This document shows, piece after piece, positions 1 through 5,823 of a stretch of DNA of 5,984 nt (its first letter is position 1; each line of letters starts with the position of its first letter). Position numbers and translations under genes: made by a program. Under the pieces are notes generated by a model. It ran no database searches. It was given only the letters and a program-made list of their open reading frames with translations, and had not been told where the DNA came from. Source of the stretch: CAYOMP01 sp964405075 (GTDB lineage: Bacteria > Bacillota > Clostridia > Lachnospirales > Lachnospiraceae); NCBI GenBank assembly GCA_964405075.1, contig CAYOMP010000169.1, positions 1 to 5,984 of the forward strand, written 5' to 3'.

Positions 1-1
1 T

Positions 2-181
2 TTTATTTATGTAGCATATAATATGCATTGGGTAGAGCACGAATTTGCGTTACCTAATTTGCCAAGTAAGCTATGCTGGAGAAAAGTATTAGATACAAAT
101 ATTGGTTTTGTAAATAAAAAGGAATTAAAAAAGACCATATTAGTTGAACCACGTTCAATTGTAGTATTAATTAGTAAGTAG
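2..181 (+). CDS. C-terminal end of a glycogen-debranching (GH13, GlgX/isoamylase-like) enzyme, partial
   Basis: This open frame enters from the left edge and ends at TAG 179-181, leaving the last 59 residues of a larger protein. The visible part reads IYVAYNMHWVEHEFALPNLP, followed by a Trp-containing strand, a VLDT motif and a closing VEPRSIVVLISK. This matches my knowledge of the C-terminal beta-sandwich of clostridial glycogen-debranching enzymes of the alpha-amylase family, where a 'YN.HW..H.FALP.LP' segment precedes 'W....DT' and the chain ends in 'PRSI.VL'. Such enzymes hydrolyse alpha-1,6 branch points of glycogen in the cytoplasm. The catalytic barrel lies outside the window, so its active site cannot be checked. 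The next gene starts 18 bases downstream and may be co-transcribed. Another GH13 enzyme (pullulanase or alpha-amylase) is the main alternative. Confidence 0.72.
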   Translation, partial: FIYVAYNMHWVEHEFALPNLPSKLCWRKVLDTNIGFVNKKELKKTILVEPRSIVVLISK

Positions 182-199
182 CAAAGAGAGAATTGAAAT

Positions 200-733
200 A
201 TGAATTGTATAAAGCATTTTATTACTATAACTAATCATAAACTGTTAGTTATGAAAGGTTGTTTTAAATTAGGATTAATTAAGCAGGGATTGCTACATGA
301 CCTTTCTAAATATTCCCTGGCAGAGTTTATTCCAAGCTGTAAATATTATCAGGGGGGGAAAAGAAGTCCAATAACCGGACAGCGTAAGGAGTTGGGTTAT
401 TCGGAAGTATGGTTGCATCATAAGGGAAGAAATAAACATCATTTTGAATATTGGGTAGACAATAATACAAAATACCCCAATGGGATTATGGCAGTGGAAA
501 TGCCAAATAAATATGTTGCAGAGATGTTTGTAGACAGAGTGTCTGCTTCTAAGAATTATTTGAAGGATGAATATACAGATGCTCAACCCTTAGAATATTT
601 TGAAGCAGGCAAAGAAAGCTATTTTATGAATGATAAAACAAAAGAGCTTTTGGAGTTTTTGCTGAAAATGTTAAGGGATAAAGGCGAAGAAGAAACATAT
701 AAGTACATAAAGGAAGAGCTTTTGAAAAAATAA
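200..733 (+). CDS. DUF5662 family protein, HD-like, function unknown
   Basis: The 177-residue protein appears complete. An AGAGAG ribosome binding site (about 185-190) sits 9 bases before the ATG. Visible motifs are an early His (H13, 'TNHKLLVMKG'), an HDLSKYS motif with H33-D34, and a basic His-rich block (WLHHKGRNKHHFEYW, residues 71-85) with paired histidines H73/H74 and H80/H81. The His-Asp pair plus downstream His pairs is the pattern expected for an HD-superfamily-like metal site. The order of motifs and the length fit DUF5662 as I know it from Firmicutes and their phages. No function has been established, so a metal-dependent hydrolase is only inferred. It follows the debranching enzyme after 18 bases on the same strand, but nothing in the protein points to glycogen metabolism. 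The C-terminal third is charged and helical. No clear terminator follows, only A-rich sequence. Confidence 0.8.
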   Translation: MNCIKHFITITNHKLLVMKGCFKLGLIKQGLLHDLSKYSLAEFIPSCKYYQGGKRSPITGQRKELGYSEVWLHHKGRNKHHFEYWVDNNTKYPNGIMAVEMPNKYVAEMFVDRVSASKNYLKDEYTDAQPLEYFEAGKESYFMNDKTKELLEFLLKMLRDKGEEETYKYIKEELLKK

Positions 734-734
734 A

Positions 735-768
735 AATTATAAAAAAAAGTTCATAATTATAAAAAAAA
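735..768 (+). repeat. Short A-rich direct repeat (14 bp, period 20)
   Basis: The sequence AATTATAAAAAAAA occurs at 735-748 and again, identically, at 755-768, directly after the stop codon of the DUF5662 gene. It is low-complexity and AT-rich. It might act as an UP-element-like A-tract for the promoter that follows, or simply be replication slippage. No function can be read from it. Confidence 0.5.
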
Positions 769-777
769 CAGAAATAT

Positions 778-807
778 TTCATATGTGAAAGCAAATAGTA
801 GTATAAT
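778..807 (+). promoter_or_regulatory. Candidate sigma-A promoter for the structured RNA
   Basis: A perfect -10 box TATAAT lies at 802-807, preceded by TAG (one base off an extended -10 TGn). A 4/6 match to the -35 box, TTCATA, lies at 778-783 with an 18-base spacer, and A-tracts lie upstream. Predicted transcription start is about 813-815, at the base of the stem-loop 811-871, which supports the idea that the RNA begins there. The -35 is weak, so this remains a prediction. Confidence 0.5.
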
Positions 808-810
808 TAA

Positions 811-1023
811 CGTAATTATATATTCTTAGGAATAGTGTAGAGTAGTACTATGATAAACCTAAGTAATTACGATTATACATAGAACTCAGGCAATTTTAGT
901 CATGAGATGGATGGGAAAAAGGTTTAAAAATTGTTTGCATATGGATATTATCATAGGACATTCCATTTTCTTAAGAATATTGTGTGATAACAATTATTCG
1001 TTAGAAGGGGAATGTCCTTTTTT
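811..1023 (+). ncRNA. Candidate structured RNA: free small RNA or attenuated leader
   Basis: A transcript starting near 814 would contain two strong structures. The 5' stem pairs CGTAATTA (811-818) with TAATTACG (864-871) and CTTAGG (825-830) with CCTAAG (858-863). A 6-base bulge (819-824) lies between the two helices, and an apical helix (832-836 with 847-851) caps the structure. The 3' end is an intrinsic terminator (956-1023). The 84 bases between (872-955) show no strong pairing by eye. The span is about 210 nt with its own promoter-like sequence. I compared it with 6S RNA, tmRNA, RNase P, SRP RNA, T-box and the class I cyclic-di-GMP riboswitch and saw none of their signature sequences. 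It could be a free-standing sRNA or the regulated leader of the FapA/HD-GYP operon. Confidence 0.45.
956..1023 (+). terminator. Intrinsic terminator with a long hairpin and U-tract
   Basis: The arm GGACATTCC (956-964) is exactly complementary to GGAATGTCC (1009-1017), and six T residues follow (1018-1023). The 44-base interior is itself paired: a GAATATTGT segment pairs with ACAATTATTC with one bulged base around a GTGATA loop, and a TTCTTAA/TTAGAA helix lies just outside it. The whole folds as one long rod followed by a U-tract, an orthodox factor-independent terminator for plus-strand transcription. It lies about 150 bases before the fapA-like start codon, so it either ends a small RNA or attenuates the downstream operon. 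Confidence 0.8.
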
Positions 1024-1167
1024 GTAATATAAGAAACCACTTGCTGAATTAACATAAGAAAGTGTTAGGGCTGCCTATGTTACAAAAAGCATTCTGTGCA
1101 AGATACCGAAAACAACTTGAAAATATGTTGATTTAATAATTTGTTATGTTGAAGTGGGGTGGAAGTT
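1024..1167 (+). other. Leader region of the FapA/HD-GYP operon, no confident promoter
   Basis: These 144 bases contain no gene. A possible -35 TTGAAA lies at 1117-1122, but no -10 of good quality sits at the usual distance (TAATAA at 1134-1139 is too close). The operon may therefore depend on read-through of the terminator at 956-1023 or on a promoter I cannot recognise. A 7-bp hairpin, TAACATA (1050-1056) with TATGTTA (1076-1082), is enclosed by a short CTTGC/GCAAG pairing (1040-1044 with 1098-1102). I do not recognise a riboswitch class in it. Confidence 0.4.
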
Positions 1168-3387
1168 ATGTTTGAGCAATATGGCAAAATTGAAAATGAT
1201 TTGAATATGGATTTTGACTATATGCAGCTTCAGGAAGTAAAAGCCGGGATAGAGGATGGTCTGGACACTTCTTATTATGCTGATACTAAGTATGTGTATT
1301 TACAAATGAAGGAAATCCGTAAAGGTCTTAAAAGTGGAATAGACGTAAATTACTATGCTGATCCTCAGTACGACTGGTTTCAAATGCAGGAGATAAGAAA
1401 GGGATTAGAATGTGGCGTAGATATTACAGAATATGCTAAAAAAGATTATGGATACAAGACAATGCGCGAAATGCGTAAAGGATTAGAAAAAGGTATAAGA
1501 TTAAGTCAGTATGTAAAGAAAGGATTCAATACTGAGATTGTAAGGCAAGTAAGAAAAGCTTATGAGAAAGGCGTTAATTTGGAATCTTATTGCCTGGAGG
1601 GGTATGATAGTGAGCAGTTAGAAGAAATTAGAAGAGGTCTGACAAATAAAATAGACATTAAACCATTTTTAAATCAGGAATATTCTGGAAGCCAAATGCG
1701 AGAAATTCGTTTGGGAATAGAACAGGGATTAGATGTTAAAAAGTATGCTGATTTGAAATACAATTGGATGCAAATGCGTGAATTACGCCTGGGATTGGAA
1801 AAAGGTTTGTGGATATTTTGGTATGAAGACTCTAATTTTTCGGGACGTCAAATGCGAGAGATTCGTTTGGGACTAGAGGAAGGTAAGGATGTATCAAAAT
1901 ATGCAAGCTTTATGTATAGTGCCAAAGAAATGAGTATTTTTCGTAAGTCAATTGTCATAAATAAAAGGGACGAAGAAATTGATGATAGATTTCTAGAACA
2001 GCGCGAAGAGGCTGAAGAAGTTAAAATATCAAACATAAAGGTATTAATTTCCAAGGATGAAATGGAAGCCTATATAAGAGTAGATAGAAGTGATGAAAAT
2101 ATCTATACAGAGGATTTGATAATGACATCAATCCAGCGTGCAGGTGTTAGATATGGAATAAGAGAAGATGTAGTCAAAGAGCTTGTAGCCAATATGAAAT
2201 ATGATGAGGAAATTCTAGTTGCAAGAGGACATAAAGCACAGCATGGCAGTGATGGTTATTTTGCATATAATTTTAAAACACAACTTCCGTATCTGCCAAA
2301 AGACCCAGATAGTGAAGCAATAGATTTTGAAAAAGCTATTTTTTATGAATTAGTTAATGAAGAAGATACATTGGCAGTATATACAGCGGCTACAGCTGGT
2401 GAATATGGATATACAGTAAGAGGACAATTGATTTTACCAGATAAGGGTGAAAATTTTCCAAAACTTAGAGGAAATTGTTTTGAAGTAGAAGATGACTGTA
2501 TATATAAAGCGTCTGCAGAAGGCAGAGTAGAGCTATGCGATAATGAATTGATTATTTATCCTGTATATAGTCATGAAGGAACATTAGAAGCGGGAGATAA
2601 TGTGGAATTCGATGGCGATATTTTGATAGATGGTGATGTAGAAGGCGGAGCCGTTTTGATGGCAACAGGTAATATTGTAATTAACGGAAATGTTGAAGAT
2701 GCAATGATTAGGTCTGGTAGCAATATATATATTAGAGGTAATGTTAATTCGACAGGTCAGACAGAGATTATTGCAGATGGTTCAATATATGGTGATTGCT
2801 TTAAAAAAGCAACTCTTAGAGCAGAGAAAAATATCGAAGCCAATAATATTATTAATTGCTATTGTGAAGCAACGGAGAAAGTATTAGTTTATGGCTGGGG
2901 TGGCACTATTGCAGGAGGTACTGTATTAGCGATGAAGGGTATAGAAACTGCTAATATAGGAAATGCAGAAAAAGTAAAAACTAGAATAGAGATAGGCAAG
3001 AATCAGCTATTTACTAAGAAAATTATTGAATATAAAGAAGAACGTGCCAGCGTTGAAGAAGCTATTAAGTCATTAGCAAAGGAAATATTACGATATAAAA
3101 AACGATATAGTTGGGAAACTCTTGATAGGATGTCATTGTATAATAATATTGAGATGGCTCAGATGGAAGCAAAGGGAAAATATGATTTACTAACAAATCA
3201 ATTGGAAAAATTTGCAACTATGAGAACAGATAGAAGTATTAGTGTAAGAGTTAGAAATGCTATATATCCAGGCAGTATGATAAAAGTGGATAATATGGGA
3301 CAAATGATTAATGATAAGATTGGCAGGTCAATAGTGCGTAGCGATGGAAAAAGAATGGTTATTTTGAAAAATTATATGGACATTTAG
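1168..3387 (+). CDS. FapA/DUF342 family protein with nine N-terminal 26-residue repeats
   Basis: I start this 739-residue protein at ATG 1168 because a G-rich ribosome binding site (GGGGTGG, 1156-1162) lies 5 bases upstream; an in-frame GTG at 1159 overlaps that site and has none of its own. Residues 16-249 are nine consecutive 26-residue repeats (consensus QMxEIRxGLExGxDVxxYA) plus part of a tenth. An acidic linker (about 265-285) follows. Residues about 290-375 resemble the FapA N-terminal domain. Residues about 470-610 show the Gly- and Asn-rich short strands of the DUF342 beta-helix (GDILIDGDVEGG, GNIVINGNVEDA). A coiled coil (about 617-687) and a basic tail close the protein. There is no signal peptide or membrane segment, so it is probably cytoplasmic. 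FapA proteins are linked to flagellar placement in Vibrio; here the role is inferred. The HD-GYP gene follows after 18 bases. Confidence 0.85.
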   Translation: MFEQYGKIENDLNMDFDYMQLQEVKAGIEDGLDTSYYADTKYVYLQMKEIRKGLKSGIDVNYYADPQYDWFQMQEIRKGLECGVDITEYAKKDYGYKTMREMRKGLEKGIRLSQYVKKGFNTEIVRQVRKAYEKGVNLESYCLEGYDSEQLEEIRRGLTNKIDIKPFLNQEYSGSQMREIRLGIEQGLDVKKYADLKYNWMQMRELRLGLEKGLWIFWYEDSNFSGRQMREIRLGLEEGKDVSKYASFMYSAKEMSIFRKSIVINKRDEEIDDRFLEQREEAEEVKISNIKVLISKDEMEAYIRVDRSDENIYTEDLIMTSIQRAGVRYGIREDVVKELVANMKYDEEILVARGHKAQHGSDGYFAYNFKTQLPYLPKDPDSEAIDFEKAIFYELVNEEDTLAVYTAATAGEYGYTVRGQLILPDKGENFPKLRGNCFEVEDDCIYKASAEGRVELCDNELIIYPVYSHEGTLEAGDNVEFDGDILIDGDVEGGAVLMATGNIVINGNVEDAMIRSGSNIYIRGNVNSTGQTEIIADGSIYGDCFKKATLRAEKNIEANNIINCYCEATEKVLVYGWGGTIAGGTVLAMKGIETANIGNAEKVKTRIEIGKNQLFTKKIIEYKEERASVEEAIKSLAKEILRYKKRYSWETLDRMSLYNNIEMAQMEAKGKYDLLTNQLEKFATMRTDRSISVRVRNAIYPGSMIKVDNMGQMINDKIGRSIVRSDGKRMVILKNYMDI
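1213..1914 (+). repeat. Nine in-frame 78-bp tandem repeats coding 26-residue units
   Basis: The coding region from 1213 to 1914 is exactly 9 x 78 bp, with no insertion or deletion in any unit; a tenth unit decays after about 15 codons. Conserved positions are an aromatic residue at unit position 1, Gln-Met at 5-6, Glu-Ile-Arg at 8-10, Gly-Leu-Glu at 12-14, Gly at 16, Asp-Val/Ile at 18-19 and Tyr-Ala at 22-23. Units 5 and 6 are the most diverged. Unit 8 carries a tryptophan-rich variant (GLWIFWYED). Units 7 and 9 are almost identical in DNA (1693-1716 and 1849-1872 differ at one base in 24). The pattern suggests a helical solenoid built of one long and one short helix per unit. Confidence 0.9.
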
Positions 3388-3405
3388 GAGAGGGTGTGAG
3401 GAAGT

Positions 3406-4491
3406 ATGGAACGTAAAACAATATTAATAGCAGATGATGCTAAGGTTAGTAGAGCGATTTTGGTACATGCGTTAAAGGATGAGTATGATATTATTGAGGC
3501 ACAGGATGGAGAAGAAACTCTTAAGAAAATTGTAGAGAATTATAAATCTATTGCTGTTGTGTTATTAGATATTAATATGCCTAGAATCGATGGATTTCAG
3601 GTTATGAATGCCTTGAATAGGAAGAATGTAATGAAGTATATTCCTATTATTCTTATGACAGGTGATAATAGTGAGGAAAATCAGAAACGAGGATATGAGT
3701 ATGGTGCAGTAGAATTTATTTCTAAGCCTGTAAATGTTAGTGTGGTGAAGAGCCGCATAGATAATGTAATAAAGCTGTATGGCGAAAAGAATAGATTAGA
3801 AATGGTTAATATGCAGCAGAATAAATTATTGCTAGACCAGGCGGAAAGACTGAAAAAATTAAACTCCAACATTATGGATATGATAGGGTCTATAATAGAG
3901 TTTAAAACTTCTGAAAGTAATACTCATATTAAAAGAGTTAAGGCTTTTACAAAGATTATGTGTGATACAGTGTTAAAATATTGTGAAAATCCACCTATTG
4001 ATGAAAAAGCGGCTGCATATATTGTGTCAGCATCCTGCTTACATGATATTGGCAAAATAATGATACCGGATTCTGTATTGTTGAAACCATCTAAATTAAC
4101 TGATAGTGAATATGAAATTGTCAAATCTCATACACTTAAAGGTTGTGAAATTCTGGATGCTGTTTCAGAATATCAAGAACCGGAATTCTATAAGTATTGC
4201 TATGAAATATGTAGGTATCATCATGAAAGATACGATGGAAGTGGATATCCGGATAATCTAAAAGGTAATGAAATTCCAATATCAGCTCAGATAGTATCAA
4301 TAGTAGAAGCATTTGATGCTTTGATGACAAACAGTGTGTATCGTCATCCAATACCATTTGAAAAGGCATTTGAAATGATTGAAAATGGCTCTTGTGGAAT
4401 GTTTGCACCAGATATGCTTCATTACTTTAAGCTTAATAAAGAGAAATTCAGAGAAGTAGATAATATGTATTCAGAAAATGCATTTTTCTAA
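3406..4491 (+). CDS. Response regulator: receiver domain plus HD-GYP domain, probable cyclic-di-GMP phosphodiesterase
   Basis: This 361-residue cytoplasmic protein has two domains. Residues 4-123 are a CheY-like receiver with acidic pair D10/D11, phospho-acceptor D55 (VVLLDINMP), T85 (ILMTGDN) and K107 (FISKPVN). A helical linker (about 125-165) leads to an HD-GYP domain with H174, H213-D214 (CLHDIGK), H242 (KSHTLKG), H272/H273 followed by the GYP motif (YHHERYDGSGYP, 271-282), and D304 (EAFDAL). These are the expected metal ligands and signature, so hydrolysis of cyclic-di-GMP is likely, with phosphorylation of D55 as the switch. No DNA-binding domain is present. Two differences from the usual motif are Glu in place of the first Asp of 'DxFDAL' and VYR in place of RPY after it. 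GAGG (3398-3401) lies 4 bases before the ATG. The gene follows the FapA-like gene by 18 bases. No cognate histidine kinase is in the window. Confidence 0.92.
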   Translation: MERKTILIADDAKVSRAILVHALKDEYDIIEAQDGEETLKKIVENYKSIAVVLLDINMPRIDGFQVMNALNRKNVMKYIPIILMTGDNSEENQKRGYEYGAVEFISKPVNVSVVKSRIDNVIKLYGEKNRLEMVNMQQNKLLLDQAERLKKLNSNIMDMIGSIIEFKTSESNTHIKRVKAFTKIMCDTVLKYCENPPIDEKAAAYIVSASCLHDIGKIMIPDSVLLKPSKLTDSEYEIVKSHTLKGCEILDAVSEYQEPEFYKYCYEICRYHHERYDGSGYPDNLKGNEIPISAQIVSIVEAFDALMTNSVYRHPIPFEKAFEMIENGSCGMFAPDMLHYFKLNKEKFREVDNMYSENAFF

Positions 4492-4500
4492 GAGGGAATA

Positions 4501-4546
4501 AAGAAGGTATCTAAATTTTTATATTAAAAAATTTAGATACCTTCTT
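4501..4546. terminator. Perfect 20-bp inverted repeat between convergent genes, possible two-way terminator
   Basis: Bases 4501-4520 are exactly complementary to 4527-4546 around a 6-base loop (ATATTA). The repeat lies 9 bases after the HD-GYP stop and 9 bases beyond the end of the minus-strand UPF0303 gene, the usual place for a shared bidirectional terminator. However, its G/C pairs are at the base and its A/T pairs near the loop, and no T-tract follows on either strand. It is therefore not a canonical intrinsic terminator. It may instead protect 3' ends or mark a Rho- or processing-dependent end. Confidence 0.6.
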
Positions 4547-4551
4547 AAAAA

Positions 4552-4563
4552 TTAACTAGTTAA
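4552..4563. repeat. 12-bp perfect palindrome at the end of the UPF0303 gene
   Basis: TTAACTAGTTAA is its own reverse complement and spans the TAG stop codon (4556-4558) of the minus-strand gene. It is short and AT-rich, so it may be chance; no function can be assigned. Confidence 0.35.
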
Positions 4564-5059
4564 GAGTGCGAATACGAGGTACTTCGTCTACGTGTAGATA
4601 TTTACTGATACATTTTACGAGTAAGTCGTGTTCTTTAATTGGATCAAAACCGGAGATACATACCGCTCCAATGTTACCAACTTCTTCTACTTTGATAGGA
4701 AAACCTCCACCAAGAACAGTATGTTCATCATCATTTAGTCCCCAATCCTGAAGAATTTCTTCATCTTTTTCCAATAACATACATAGATGAAGAGTGCTTT
4801 TTTCTACTGTTTTTACAGTATTAAATTTTTTTTCAAGCCACTTATCGCTTAATAGATTAGTGCCGTTACTAGCATATTTAAATACTGTATAACCATTATT
4901 TAATTTAATGCATACAGACGCGTTTATATCTAGTTTTTTCACAGCATTAACAATAATATTCCCCAGTTCCCATGCATCTTCATTAGTAAAATGCGAAAAT
5001 TCTAAAATGTCTTCTTGCATTGCAATTGCAGCAATAGCTTCATCAAGTGTCAAATTCAT
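4556..5059 (-). CDS. UPF0303 / HbpS-like (DUF336) family protein
   Basis: The protein is 167 residues when started at the ATG complementary to 5057-5059, which has a strong AAAGGAGG ribosome binding site 9 bases upstream. A longer in-frame start at 5113 would read through that site and add a basic 18-residue extension, so I reject it. Family features in order: DAWELGNIIV (28-37), a VCIKLNNGYTVFKY core strand pair (49-62), NGTNLLSDKWLEKK (65-78), GGGFPI (117-122) and GAVCISGFDPIKEHDLLV (131-148). This is the alpha-beta fold shared with GlcG/HbpS proteins, some of which bind haem or a small cofactor; UPF0303 members have no settled reaction. His usually precedes the GG(G/A)FP motif, but here it is Leu (L116), with H113 nearby. 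No signal peptide is present. The gene is transcribed divergently from luxS and converges on the HD-GYP gene. Confidence 0.82.
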   Translation of the reverse strand: MNLTLDEAIAAIAMQEDILEFSHFTNEDAWELGNIIVNAVKKLDINASVCIKLNNGYTVFKYASNGTNLLSDKWLEKKFNTVKTVEKSTLHLCMLLEKDEEILQDWGLNDDEHTVLGGGFPIKVEEVGNIGAVCISGFDPIKEHDLLVKCISKYLHVDEVPRIRTLN

Positions 5060-5083
5060 AGAAACACGCCTCCTTTTCTTATA

Positions 5084-5089
5084 ATTATA
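5084..5089 (-). promoter_or_regulatory. Candidate -10 box for the UPF0303 gene
   Basis: The minus strand reads TATAAT here, giving a start about 18 bases before the gene's first codon with the ribosome binding site included in the short leader. The -35 at 17-base spacing (minus-strand TGGAAG) matches the consensus at only 3 of 6 positions, so the call rests on the -10 and its position. Confidence 0.45.
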
Positions 5090-5157
5090 CCCCAACTTAT
5101 AATGTTCTTCCATAATACAGAGAATTTATTATGAAACTTTAATAATTTGAGATAGTA

Positions 5158-5166
5158 TGTTATAAT
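5158..5166 (+). promoter_or_regulatory. Extended -10 promoter for luxS
   Basis: TGTTATAAT is an exact extended -10 element (TGn plus consensus TATAAT). The -35 at 17-base spacing (TTTAAT, 5138-5143) is weak, as is tolerated with an extended -10. The start would be near 5173, giving luxS a leader of about 110 nt, long enough for regulation, although I see no recognised riboswitch in it. A second, weaker -10 (TATACT, 5245-5250) lies closer to the gene without a good -35. Confidence 0.55.
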
Positions 5167-5281
5167 GTGAAAAGTGAGTGTCTAATTAAGAAAAAATATA
5201 CTTTTGAGCATTGAAAAATATGATATGTGTATAGTTATTTTGGTTATACTAAATAAGTGAAAGAAGATAAGGAGTTTTATT

Positions 5282-5761
5282 ATGGAAAAGATTGCAAGTT
5301 TTACAATAGACCACATTAAATTATTAAAAGGGGTATACGTTTCAAGAAAAGATAATGTAGGAGATAGCGTTGTTACTACATTTGATATTAGAATGACTAA
5401 GCCAAACGAAGAGCCTGTTATGAACACAGCTGAGATGCATACTATCGAACATTTGGCAGCAACTTTCCTTAGAAATCATAAGGAATTTGGTTCTAAGACA
5501 GTATACTTTGGACCAATGGGATGTAGAACTGGTTTCTATTTATTATTAAGTGGTGATTATGAATCAAAGGATATTGTTCCTTTACTTACTGAGATGTACG
5601 AGTTTATTCGTGATTTTACAGGTGAAGTACCAGGAGCAAGTGCTAAGGATTGTGGTAACTATCTTGACATGAATCTTCCAATGGCTAAATATTTAGCTAA
5701 TAGATATCTTGAAGATGTTTTATATAATATTGATGAAAAACATTTGATTTACCCAGTTTAA
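5282..5761 (+). CDS. luxS: S-ribosylhomocysteine lyase LuxS
   Basis: LuxS cleaves S-ribosylhomocysteine to homocysteine and 4,5-dihydroxy-2,3-pentanedione, the precursor of autoinducer AI-2, in the activated methyl cycle of the cytoplasm. The 159-residue protein is full length for the family. It carries the metal-binding HTIEH motif (H53, E56, H57), the catalytic cysteine C81 in GPMGCRTGFYL, and the third metal ligand C124 in AKDCGNY. The N-terminal SFTIDH block and the FDIRMTKPN segment are also typical, and no key residue is missing. AAGGAG (5269-5274) lies 7 bases before the ATG. The gene appears to be monocistronic: no gene follows in the remaining 223 bases, and none of the usual methyl-cycle partners (nucleosidase, metK, cystathionine genes) is present. 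The UPF0303 gene lies divergently upstream. Confidence 0.97.
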   Translation: MEKIASFTIDHIKLLKGVYVSRKDNVGDSVVTTFDIRMTKPNEEPVMNTAEMHTIEHLAATFLRNHKEFGSKTVYFGPMGCRTGFYLLLSGDYESKDIVPLLTEMYEFIRDFTGEVPGASAKDCGNYLDMNLPMAKYLANRYLEDVLYNIDEKHLIYPV

Positions 5762-5823
5762 GAATTATCAGATGTTCACAAGAGGCAAATTGGATTTATA
5801 AAATAATGATATAAAGCTAAAAA

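Noticed and set aside
293..586. Minus-strand open frame opposite the DUF5662 gene.
   Set aside because: It is an antisense shadow of a gene with recognisable family motifs and has no ribosome binding site or domain of its own. The same applies to the minus-strand frames at 1848-2054, 3681-3872, 3924-4124, 4136-4408 and 5182-5427, and to the plus-strand frame at 4566-4751.
811..1023. Identification of the RNA as 6S RNA or a cyclic-di-GMP riboswitch.
   Set aside because: The 5' and 3' ends do not pair with each other as in 6S RNA, and the conserved class I cyclic-di-GMP aptamer sequences are absent; class II could not be ruled in by eye.
911..1027. A 38-codon ATG frame lying inside the structured RNA and ending just after the terminator T-tract.
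   Set aside because: It has no properly spaced ribosome binding site, overlaps the whole terminator hairpin, and its last codons are simply the U-tract; a chance frame is more likely.
1159..1167. GTG start for the FapA-like gene, three codons upstream of the ATG.
   Set aside because: The GTG lies within the G-rich ribosome binding site that is properly spaced for ATG 1168 and has no site of its own.
5060..5113. An 18-residue N-terminal extension of the UPF0303 protein, starting at 5113 on the minus strand.
   Set aside because: It would translate through the strong AAAGGAGG site and the likely -10 box; the start at 5059 has ideal spacing and matches the family's N-terminus.
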